Below the pieces are notes generated by a model. That model was not told the DNA's origin and searched no databases. It saw only the letters and a program-made list of their open reading frames with translations. Source: Muraenolepis orangiensis (Eukaryota; Chordata; Actinopteri; Gadiformes; Muraenolepididae). Taken from it: 64,000 nucleotides of DNA. Of the stretch, positions 10,095-19,215 are shown one piece after another. The DNA lies in NCBI GenBank assembly GCA_027704905.1, contig CM051013.1:11519707-11583706 (forward strand). The letters run 5' to 3'. Numbering within the stretch: position 1 is the stretch's first letter; each line of letters begins with the position of its first letter. A program made the position numbers and the translations under genes.

Positions 10095-12258
10095 ATGGCA
10101 GTGATGACACGACGAACAATGTACAGAATATATTTAGTCCTGTTTATGGCAAGCCATGCATTAGCAAACTGTCCCCCGGATGAGTACAGAGTTGGAGGTG
10201 AATGTTGTCCAAAATGTCCTGCTGGTAAGAGCCAAATATCTGAACTGTTAAATGTATGAGTTAAAAAATGTAATCTGATTCAATAAATACTAATTAATTT
10301 GTATGAAACCAGTTGAAATAGGACAAATTCAACATTCTCAATATTTCCACACAACAGGCAAGTATGTGGAGAAGGATTGCACAGACAGAACCATTACAGA
10401 GTGCAAACCATGTGAACCAGGAACCTTCAAAGCTGGCCGTAATGCCCTGAAGCAGTGCTCTAACTGTACACGGTGTGACGCAGGTACAGGCTACCCCCAG
10501 ATCTACTGTTCACCATTAACCGTTAACATTATATTCATGTTCGTTCAGAGAGGTTGTGTATGTTGTCTCAGGTTGTCACTAACTGTGTTGTGGTTGACAG
10601 GTCTCGGCCTGAAGGAGAAGAAGTCGTGTACAGCAACATCAGATGCCCTGTGTGAGACCCGGGACGGATACTTCTGTGTTGACCCCAGTGGAGGTGGATG
10701 TTTGGCAGCTCAGAACCACCGTCTGACTTGTAGTCCTGGTCAATACATCAGTCAAAGAGGTCGGTGTCTACATCTAAACAGCAACGTTAAATCACAGCGT
10801 CCAAACATGGGGCTGTACTTTACTTTACCCCCACAGCCTACTTTAGCATTCAATATGTTGTCGTCTACTATTATCAGGTAGTCATAAGTACACCCATATT
10901 AACTTTTAACAATACAGGGAGGCACAATCAGACAGATTATTTATATGAACCATCCCTCTTACAAAGGCAATGACTTTAGTTTGGACTAGTTAGAGTGAAA
11001 AGGAACGCAATGGAAGACCGGAGTGGAACGTGGAATTAATTAAACATCACTGCAACAAAGAAGGAATTAGTGGATTGTTTAATGAAATGAGTCAGGCCAA
11101 CACACCCTTACAAAGGAAAGTTAGAGTTAGAAATGATAATACAATTCAATAAAACATGGAAACATGTTTTAATACATTTTTCTACAGGAACACCAGATAA
11201 TGACACAGAGTGCCTTCACTGTACTGAAGGAACATTCTCAAACGGCACATCAACGTCTTGCCAGACCCACACAAAGTAAGTGTATGTACGTTTGTATGTA
11301 TGTATGTATGTATGTATGTATGTATGTATGTATGTATGTATGTATGTATGTATGTATGTATGTATGTATGTTAGCTTTGTAACAGAAGCCAGCCGGTGGT
11401 GCTGTGCAGTGAAGTAAACCTCACTCCCCGGCGATGAAGCTACAGCGTGGGCTTTAGCTTCTCACGTTAGAGCGTCGCCTCTCAGACCTCTGGTTGTGTT
11501 GCTTACTGCATTGTAGCAGCATGTACAAGATACAAGATACAAGAATACATACAAATACTCCCCATTCTCTTCCGCAGTATAAATCTCCAAAACAACACCA
11601 TGAAAATAAAAATAATATGTACAATAAAAATAAGCAAAAAAAGAGCAATGTACATGTTTTTTAAATTTTTTTACAAAAATCTTTAAAAGCATTTAAAGTG
11701 CCAGTAGTGCAGCAGCATCATGAATACAGTGCAGTAACTGTGATGAGTCCAGAAAGTCCAGCAAAGTATGTAAGTGTAATGTTAATGACATGTTATATAG
11801 GTGAAATGTACAGGCCTTTAGAGAGACCACTCACACACCACCCACTTGCTGAACTCCATCCTTCTCTCCTCTTTTCTCACGTCTTCCCTCTAATTGGCTC
11901 CTCTCCCCTCATTGGACCGCAGAAAGTTATCATACTTATCCCCAGCCCATCTCTCTCCATACGCGTCATGGCTGTGCTGAGTGAATGGCGCCTACTAAAC
12001 GTAACATGTGGTTTGTGTCCTTTGTATTTCAGATGTGAAACTGTTGGACTCAAGCTGATAAAACCAGGAAGTGATTCAACGGATTCCGAATGTGCAGAAC
12101 ACGGTCCAGACATAGGACAAGTATGGGAAGCAATAGGAAAAGGGGGAATCTTAACAGTAATCTTCGCTTTTCTGTTTGTTGGCTTTTTTATTAGGCTTTT
12201 CTTCTTTAATGATGCTGGAAGAAACAAAACTCATCATCTGGTGTCAAATGTTCCATAG
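10095..12258 (+). CDS. tnfrsf14-like: A1: HVEM-like TNF receptor with transmembrane helix and short tail
   Basis: Exons 10095-10224, 10358-10483, 10601-10759, 11188-11275 and 12033-12258 sum to 729 nt (242 aa plus stop). Residues 1-24 are a signal peptide. CRD1 opens with DEYRVGGECCPKC, very close to the human HVEM start. Three more cysteine-rich repeats follow, ending PGSDSTDSEC at 188. Sequons are NCT, NDT and NGT. Residues about 207-226 form one hydrophobic helix, and the tail NDAGRNKTHHLVSNVP has no TRAF-binding or death motif. Family knowledge: HVEM binds LIGHT and BTLA. Without a signalling tail this copy may act as a membrane decoy or as ligand for BTLA-type partners (inference). The start could instead be the second ATG (10104) if splicing occurs at GGCAG/TGATG. 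CD40-like identity is less likely. Confidence 0.82.
11281..11369 (+). repeat. (TGTA)n tract beside the exon-4 donor of A1
   Basis: About 20 units of TGTA/GTAT begin six bases after the exon-4 splice donor. A2 has a shorter tract (35620-35673) and A3 one of about the same length (53228-53316). The rest of intron 4 (11370-12032) holds a LINE-tail-like repeat (AGTATAAATCTCCAAAAC at about 11576) and no gene. Confidence 0.9.
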
Positions 12259-12934
12259 CATTATATTTGAGTTACTAGCATGGAGCCCTCAAACCCACCA
12301 GAGGCCCCAAGCTGCCATTTGCCTTTTCTTGTTTTTGCTTTGGTGCGTTTTGCCTACATGCAGCCATTGGAAAAATCCAATGTGTGTGTGTGTGTGTGGG
12401 GGGGGGGGGGTGCTGCGGCCCGACGGCCTGGAAGCCCTGTCTCATACCGTCTCCAGGCAGGCACACACCGAGGGACAAATGGCGAACTCTCGAGTCCTTG
12501 GTTCGCCGTGTCACATCGCGAATTTAGAGCGTAAATATCTGCCTAATATCTAATATATTTTTAACAAACAACTAAAAAAGCAAAAAGAGACACATTTCAC
12601 TTTCCTGGTGGACAGTCATTATTGTAAAACGTGTTGCTAAACGTTGGCGAACAAACATATTGTAACCGAGCGTTGGCGCTGATCTTAAATCCAGAGTCTC
12701 GATTCGAAGACAGAGTTGGAGAGAAGACAGACTTGGCTTTACTTCGATCGGTCACTCCGGAAGCTCGTGAGTGACCAGGAATATCTTGTCAATCTACGGA
12801 AAGCCGCGAGGGGATCAAATGCATTAATTTCACTCGACCTGCTCACCTGATAACAAACGATACCGTTCACTTAATAGTTCATCGATTTATACTGACCGAA
12901 CATTGAACATACATTCTAATATGTTTATCATTTG

Positions 12935-12975
<41 letters not shown>

Positions 12976-13650
12976 TGTGTATATATATATATATATATGT
13001 AAATATAAAATATATATACTGTATATATTCTTTATTTCTGGCAACCCTTTATATTGATTATTCTACAGATTATTGTATAATCTAAACACTTTCTAATCAA
13101 CATTCAATAATTGAATATGCTAGCAGGCGTGATTATGGAGTGATTATGACTTAATAATGGGCGTATGTAGCAGCCGCAATGGAAAAAGCTCAAGGGGTCA
13201 ATCTCACAGAACCGCGTCTTCGTTTTCCCGTTGACGAGCGGTTATTTTAACATTTCTTTGTTTTTAAACGTGAGGACCATCAACGAAGGCAGCTCAGCAC
13301 AGGTGTACCGTGTACCAGGTTGGCATAAGATAGGAAAATAACGTTCATTAGGGCGGTTCATTACGCTCAGTGATCGGCTCACTGTTTTTACAGTGAGATG
13401 TGTATGTTGTGTTTAGCTTGCATTCATTTGGATGTGTTATTCAATGGAAGGAATCAAACATTTTAAATAAACATTTGAAAGAAAATCTGTCTCACTGAAA
13501 TGTGTTCCTAAATCGAGTCTAAAATCGAGTCTAAATCAGTTCCAATCCAAATATTTCTTGTACATAGATATCCAAATAGTTTAATAGATAAATGATGGAG
13601 GTAAAGACTGTCTTTTAACCTGTACATTTAAACTGTAAATTATATTATAT
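12259..13650 (+). other. A1 3' flank
   Basis: No gene is seen. It contains a TG/G-rich stretch (12380-12410), a (TA)n tract (about 12937-12975) and AATAAA near 13466, the first clear polyadenylation signal after the stop. This is the site homologous to the palindromes below A2 and the hAT insertion below A3; in A1 it is a simple TA tract. Confidence 0.6.
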
Positions 13651-13762
13651 TACCATGCACTTTACTGCAATATTTGCACTCTGGTTAGATGCTAACTTAT
13701 TTTCGCTGTACGGTACTTGTGCTGTACAATGACAATACATTTGAATCTAATCTAATCTAAAC
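13651..13762 (+). repeat. LINE 3' tail
   Basis: ATTACCATGCACTTTACTGC leads to ACAATGACAATACATTTG and a (AATCT)n tail. This ending recurs at 15520-16340 and after A2 and A3, consistent with CR1/L2/Rex-type 3' ends. Confidence 0.6.
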
Positions 13763-13863
13763 ATGTAATCGCTCTCCAATGACTTTGTATTGTGAGAAGG
13801 TGCCTCCTGGTCATTTTCGTTTTCTAATAGAAAATGTCTAAAAGCTGTTGTGTGACATGATGC

Positions 13864-13953
13864 TTCAACTAATGTACACCTTGTAAGTCGCTTTGGATAA
13901 AAGCGTCTGCCAAATGCCCTAAATGTAAATGTAAATGTAAATGTAAATGATGC
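13864..13953 (+). mobile_element. Short SINE-like insertion unique to the A1 unit
   Basis: The insert ends in GTAAATGTAAATG repeats and contains AAGTCGCTTTGGATAAAAGC. It is bounded by ATGATGC at 13857-13863 and 13947-13953. At the same place below A2 (about 38385) the sequence runs straight through ACATGATGCATTACC, which is the empty site. Confidence 0.7.
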
Positions 13954-14099
13954 ATTACCAGCAAGGTAAATAACATTTATTTTCGGTTTGGCAGTTTGTA
14001 AAAATGTATTTCCGGGTTCTTTATCTTGTTGGTTGAGCATCCTGTCTCAAAGCAGCTTTTAGGCATATTTCAGTTTTTTGTTAGAGTCTAGATCTATTG

Positions 14100-14760
14100 T
14101 CCCCCCCCCCCCCCCCCCCAGCGCAAATGCCCAAAACACTACCCTACTATACTATACTACACTACTATACTGTGCTTCACACTACCCTACTATACTATAC
14201 TACACTACTATACTGTGCATCACACTACCCTACTATACTATACTACACTACTATACTGTGCTTCACACTACCCTATACTATACTATACTATACTATACTA
14301 TACTATACTATACTATACTATACTATACTATACTACACTACTATACTGTGCTTCACACTACCCTACCCTACTATACTATACTACACTACTATACTGGGCT
14401 TCACACTACCCTACTGTACTATACTACACTACTATACTGTGCTTCACACTACCCTACTATACTATACTATACTGGGCTTCACACTACCCTACTATACTAT
14501 ACTACACTACACTACTATACTGGGCTTCACACTACCCTACTATACTATACTACACTACACTACTGGGCTTCACACTACCCTACCCTACTATACTATACTA
14601 CACTACTATGCTGGGCTTCACACTATACTATACTATACTATACTATACTATACTATACTATACTATACTATACTACACTACTATACTGTGCTTCACACTA
14701 CCCTACCCTACTATACTATACTACACTACTATGCTGGGCTTCACACTACCCTCTACCCCC
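14100..14760 (+). repeat. Poly-C run and 43-bp TACTA minisatellite upstream of B2
   Basis: About 20 C (14101-14119) precede an array of 43-bp units: CCCTACTATACTATACTACA then CTACTATACTGTGCTTCACACTA, with variants. A pure TACTA expansion lies at 14274-14332 and another at 14628-14672. The + strand is almost free of G outside TGTGCTTC/TGGGCTTC. All three forward frames stay open for about 700 bp, which is a property of the unit, not evidence of protein. Homologous arrays lie at 38562-39459 and 57666-58580. Confidence 0.95.
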
Positions 14761-14789
14761 TCACACTACCCGCGGAATATCCTAGACGC

Positions 14790-15260
14790 ACCCAGGGAAG
14801 TTGCGTCGTTCTCAAGCCAAATGGTAAGCTTAACGCTCTGTAGTTAAAGTCAAATCTGATATGATCGTCAGTACATTCAAGTCATTAGTTTATAAGTTAA
14901 GGTTGTATATACAACTATTAACACGTGATATTGCTTTCACTTTATGTTGGACAAAACAACAAGGGCCTTTTTGTTTTCCAACGTCAAAAAACATTCTGAC
15001 TCCTGTGAACTTGTCTGTGAATAAATTAAGTCTAGGCCTATTTTCAACTAGATTTGGTTCAGCAGTTGGGCTGTAACTTTGTCGCAGTTTATAGTATTTT
15101 AAAAAATACTGAATCACACACCTTTGACAAATGCACACCTTTGTCTCAAACACATTTGTGCTACATTATAATCTACAGTTCAAACAATGGTGTTAAGTTG
15201 ATACTTTTACTTCTGTTGTTCTGCTGGTAAGAGTCAAAGATCTGAACTGTTGTTCAGATC
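14790..15260 (+). pseudogene. Relic 5' end of a dead A-like copy
   Basis: After the array, CCAAATG/GTAAGCTTAACGCTC resembles the A donor context AGTACG/GTAAGTTAAGCGCTC, and several hundred bases downstream align with A intron 1. At about 15221-15250 GTTCTGCTGGTAAGAGTC matches the end of A exon 1 and its donor (GTCCTGCTGGTAAGAGCC). No signal-peptide exon remains. I read this as a decayed receptor 5' end. Confidence 0.55.
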
Positions 15261-15329
15261 ATCTTAGCTCAGTTGATGTTATTGCAACCTTTCTATATGG
15301 TTTATTCTTATATGCACACAATACCTTAC

Positions 15330-15528
15330 ATTACAGTCACATACAATTGTCAAAGACATTTCTCAGCCCAACCATGGACTGTTTGCCCTCCTCCCCTCCG
15401 GGAGGCGCTACAGGAACCTTTGTTCCAAGTCAAGCAGGCCCAGGAGCAGCTTCTTCCCCTCAGCTGTCATCTCTCTGAACTCTGTACCACGAAGACAGCC
15501 CCCCTGTCCCCCCGCCATTAACATGCAC
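15330..15528 (+). mobile_element. LINE C-terminal fragment
   Basis: The + strand encodes NHGLFALLPSGRRYRNLCSK and then SSFFPSAVISLNS, the usual C-terminal end of CR1/L2/Rex-like LINE polyproteins, followed by the 3' tail CATTAACATGCACTTTACTG. Its 3' tail is split by the younger LINE at 15542. The unbroken version is at about 40010-40260. Confidence 0.65.
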
Positions 15529-15541
15529 TTTACTGCAACAT

Positions 15542-16245
15542 GGCCATGGTTCTTAGCAGGAAACCGGTGGATTGTCTACTCCAAGTAGGGAGGGAGTCCT
15601 TATCCCAAGTGAAGGAGTTCAAGTATCTCGGGGTCTTGTTCTCGAGTGAGGGGAGGATGGAGCGTGAGATTGACAGGAGAATAGGTGCAGCGGGAGCGGT
15701 ATTGGGTGCACTTTGGCGCACCGTTGTAACCAAAAGAGAGCTGAGCCAGAAGGCAAAGCTCTCGATCTACCGATCAGTCTTCGTTCCTACCCTCACCTAT
15801 GGCCATGAGCAATGGGTAATGATCCAAAGGACGAGATCGCGATTACAAGCGGCCAAAATTAGTTTCCTCAGGAGGGTGGCTGGTATCTCCCTGAGGGATA
15901 GGGTGAGAAGCTCAGTCACTCGTGAGAGACTCGGAGTAGAGCCGCTGCTCCTTCGCGTAGAAAGGAGCCAGTTGAGGTGGTTCGGGCATCTAGTAAGGAT
16001 GCTTCCTGGTCGCCTCCCGAGGGAGGTTTTCCAGGCACATCCAACTGGGAAGAGACCACGGGGCAGACCGAGGTACAGGTGGGGTGATTACATCTCCACA
16101 CTGGCCTGGGAACGCCTCGGGATCCCCCAGTCAGAGCTAGTCGATGTTGCCAGGCAGAGGGAAGTTTGGAGTCCCCTGCTGGAACTGCTACCTCCGCGAC
16201 CCGATTTCGGATAAGCGGGAGAAAATGGATGGATGGATGGATGGA
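15542..16245 (+). mobile_element. Recent 5'-truncated LINE with 13-bp target duplication
   Basis: An open frame to 16214 encodes the C-terminal part of a LINE polyprotein: EFKYLGVLFSSEGRMEREID, YRSVFVPTLTYGHE and RWFGHLVRM, then RGRPRYRWGDYI. A (ATGG)n tail follows. TTTACTGCAACAT occurs at 15529-15541 and again at 16246-16258. The B3 unit has the empty site near 40170-40190. The clade (I/Nimb or RTE-like) is unsure. It is not a host gene. Confidence 0.85.
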
Positions 16246-16259
16246 TTTACTGCAACATT

Positions 16260-17060
16260 GGCATTTGCAACTTCTATTCGCTGTACTTTACTGTACTGTG
16301 TGCAATGACAACAATTGGAATTGAATCTAATCTGCGCTACACTTTGAGTATTCCAGACTGTAGTGTTTGAGAAGTTGCGGCATTACAATTTAAAGTAAGG
16401 TCAACTAAACTCTCACTCTTGTTTAAGTCAAATCTGACATTCTCGTCAGTATTATTATTAACGTGTACGTTAATGTTGTATATTGTATATCTTTATCTTG
16501 TTTATTATTGTATATACATTGTTTATATACATTGCACTTTGAGGGCTCAGTCACCTGTACTGTCACAACTAACAACAGGGAGAATCAAGAGAGAAGAGAT
16601 GATGCTTTCCTCCGTGGGACATAGAACAAATGTGTGAGTGTTCCAGGAGGGGAGAATATGGGAACGCAAGCTGTCGCTATTGTTTAGTTAGCATTTTAAA
16701 GATTAAGATTAGGCCACCACTCCAACTTTCTCGGCTTCGTGGAAGTGTTGCAGTGGAAACAAAATACAATCGGCTGGCAAGTGTCTACACAGATCCATAC
16801 TGTCGTGTCCATACAGCCAGACAGCTGATCTAAACCTCAACCAAACCGCATATTCAACTTCTACATTTATTTTTAATCATAGGCGAGGCTGGCTTTCAAT
16901 AGGACTCTTTATCAATATAGTAATTATTTAAGTTCAACTAAACAATAATAACATAATAACACACCCACAAATCCCTTAGTCCTTTAGTCCTCACCCACCG
17001 GCCCCCCACCCTTTCATCCATCCCCCTAAAAATTTGAAATAAGAAGCAAACGATGTTCCT
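16260..17060 (+). other. Spacer with a second relic intron start
   Basis: At about 16395-16460 AAGTAAGGTCAACTAAACTC, then GTTTAAGTCAAATCTGAC and TCTCGTCAGTAT repeat, in decayed form, the start of A intron 1 and of the relic at 14828. I see no open gene. Confidence 0.4.
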
Positions 17061-17067
17061 TTTGTGG

Positions 17068-17080
17068 CCACTAGAGGGCA
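17068..17080 (+). promoter_or_regulatory. CTCF-like motif upstream of B2
   Basis: CCACTAGAGGGCA fits the CTCF core CCASYAGRKGGCR at every position. Copies lie at 41154-41166 (B3) and 59718-59730 (B5), always about 380-400 bp before the end of the candidate first exon. Confidence 0.5.
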
Positions 17081-17309
17081 ATAAACCCACGTTTATTGGT
17101 CGGCCAGTTGAAGCGGGACCGTTGAATCGGTTTATATCAGGTGTCGTGTTCAGAGTTTCCCTGTCCGCTTATAATACGTGACTTTGGGCTTCTCCGTTTT
17201 TTGAAGTCGCTTGAAAAAATCACGTGTCGCGGGTTTGGGCTTGTTTTTAAAATATGGTTGCTTGTGTTCTACTAGTAGGGTCATGTAGGGTAAGGCTGCC
17301 TGTCCCTTT

Positions 17310-17457
17310 AAGAGAGAGAGGGGGCGGCGGAACAACAACAACTAACTGACTAACTGTGCAGAAAGGGACTTGAGAAGAAGTTAACAAAAACAACGATTTT
17401 CTAGCTGTTCAATCGTCCTATTCTGACTCATATTCGGGATTGACGTAGTTTATAAGG
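17310..17457 (+). promoter_or_regulatory. Candidate promoter and non-coding first exon of B2
   Basis: GAGAGAGAGGGGGCGGCGG is a GC-rich box without a clear TATA. About 130 bp later GTTTATAAG/GTGAGTAATA (17457/17458) is a strong splice donor. It would join the acceptor at 19115 (CTCTCCCCAG/ATATGC). The same arrangement precedes B3 (41541) and B5 (60124), but is missing in front of B4. Confidence 0.55.
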
Positions 17458-18065
17458 TGAGTAATAATGTAGGCCTACTGTATTTTCAACGTTTTTATTC
17501 GCTGTTGTCGAACATGGCGCCTTTCGACTTAATCTGGGGTGGGTTTCCCGATAACGTTGTCTCTTAGCGTGTTACGAAGACTTGAAAGGTATACCTTACT
17601 AAAGTTGTTGATCCTTGGGAAATGGGTGTGGTGCTGGTAGTTCCTTATGTGTCATTTTGTTTGGTTTTTGTAGGCACATTTCTTGGACTTGTGAAATAAG
17701 TGTATAGGGCTATGAAGGGCAATAGTTGAATAGTAATAGTTAGTAGTATGTCAACGTTGACATGATTATTGCTGTAAATGGTATACAATGTTATAAAATG
17801 GGTGTTGGGCCTCTCAGCTTTTGCAAGCTATTAAAGCATTTTTTTGCATTTAACATAAAGTAGGCCTATCTCATAAATGGAAATCAACCAATGTTCTCAT
17901 ATGTGAATAATGCATAAGCTATAGACAATAGAAAAACGAATCTCCACCGAATATCAAATGTCCAATATAGCAACTTGCTATGTTTCAGTGTTAGTCGGGA
18001 TGGTCGTTTCGGGATGGAAAGACACTGCGTGTGGAGAGCTCCAACTTTATGTATCTGGGGTAATG

Positions 18066-18120
18066 GCAATGGACTGCTTTTATATAGCGCTTTTATCCAA
18101 GGCGCTTTACAAGTCATGCT
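18066..18120 (+). repeat. Short dispersed repeat, TATAGCGC...GGCGCTTTACAAG
   Basis: The stretch CTTTTATATAGCGCTTTTAT then CCAAGGCGCTTTACAAG belongs to a common fish repeat. Other pieces lie at the LINE deletion junction in intron 3 (20735-20755), at the broken left end of the B4 unit (44733-44770) and, in longer form, in intron 2 (19553-19790). Confidence 0.5.
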
Positions 18121-18691
18121 GTGGACTGGGGGTTTAGGCGTAGACTGCGCAGGGTAACACGCTGTGATTGGTTCATGGGTGATAAAAGTTTGCCCAAAGC
18201 TTTAAACTACGCCAATATTATGATGGGTTATTAATACTTTGTTGCGCATGGTTCATTGAGGCAGATCATATCTTCATGTTGCTCACACATCAATTACTTA
18301 ACATCAATTCTCAAACACAAAGATGACATTTTAAGTTGGATATATATTATATAGTTAGTTAGATAGTTATTATGTTAATATTTGATCATATATTTGAGTT
18401 GCCTATACCTGGCGCTCCTTCAACCGTCCTCAAACTTGACACGTCTGGTGCATTTGGAGGGGGTAAAATATTATATCACAAATTCTCACATTTGCCTGTG
18501 ATGTTTAACTCAGCGGTTTCTTGCGTAAGACACGAAAATACACGTAATATTTATTTAGCCGTCCGGCGGATTTATTGAGTTGGTTCACATGAACTTGCCC
18601 ATGAACAGACACACACACACACACACACACAGGCACGCAAGCCTCACACACTCTTGGTGACTCAGGAGACGCAGAGTACGTGTTTGCGTAG

Positions 18692-18772
18692 TGACGTCAC
18701 CTTCTCATATTAACATATTACCGTAAGCACGGTAGAAGAAGGTAACCGTAGTATACACAGTATAAGCAGTAG
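18692..18772 (+). promoter_or_regulatory. Possible second B promoter: CRE plus splice donor
   Basis: A perfect CRE, TGACGTCA, lies at 18692-18699. About 70 bp later AAGCAGTAG/GTAAGGACG (18772/18773) looks like a donor. The block is retained in B3 (CRE 42769), B4 (45554) and B5 (61369). In B4 it is the first candidate promoter left, since the GC-box exon has been lost. Confidence 0.35.
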
Positions 18773-19117
18773 GTAAGGACGTACATGGTACAACGTACAT
18801 GTACATTCTCTACAGCCTGTTTTTAGCTAAATATAAAAATATAATTTTCTCAATATCTGCCTTTTAGACGGGCTCATACAGGCGGTGAACCATTTAGCTG
18901 AGCTGCTCAATCACATCCCTTTGGATAGAGTTATAGTTTGTCTACAGTTCACAACACACATGTTCATATGTTCCAAACCAGCCTACCTTCATTCGGGTGA
19001 TTTAAACGGTGGTTAAGTATGATACGAACACGGGTAACACTATAATTGAAACGTAACTTCCCCATCTTGTCTGAAGATATTTATTAACTGCTGTTTTGTT
19101 TTGATCTCTCCCCAGAT

Positions 19118-19186
19118 ATGCACGGCAATGGTGATGTGCCAGCCAATGTACAACACGTGGTGTTCGCTGCCGTCAAAATCTGTTGA
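19118..19186 (+). promoter_or_regulatory. 22-codon upstream open reading frame in the B2 leader
   Basis: If the leader is spliced at 19115/19116, the first ATG opens a 22-codon frame starting MHGNGDVP and closing with TGA at 19184-19186, before the receptor start. It is kept in B3, B4 (with one substitution) and B5. It aligns with the true start region of type A, so B has moved its start downstream. Confidence 0.45.
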
Positions 19187-19215
19187 GCAGTTTGATGGTT
19201 GAAGCTCATCCAAGT

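Noticed and set aside
11698..12032. In-frame extension upstream of A exon 5
   Set aside because: The open frame before 12033 is intron; a clear acceptor TTTGTATTTCAG joins the exon in the right phase with exon 4.
11877..12227. Minus-strand frame of 116 codons opposite the last A exon (also 36181-36531, 53822-54172)
   Set aside because: It is the shadow of the receptor exon and intron; it has no domain and its changes follow the sense-strand gene.
14147..14760. CRISPR-like appearance of the 43-bp and 41-bp arrays
   Set aside because: Units are directly adjacent without unique spacers, in an intron-bearing eukaryotic genome with no cas genes.
14078..14847. Long Tyr/Thr/Leu-rich open frames in the TACTA arrays (also 38511-39549 and 57554-58671)
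   Set aside because: Three overlapping frames are open at once, which follows from the repeat unit. I keep the array as a repeat only.
15540..16214. A 224-residue protein as a host gene
   Set aside because: The sequence is a LINE C-terminus with target duplication and an ATGG tail.
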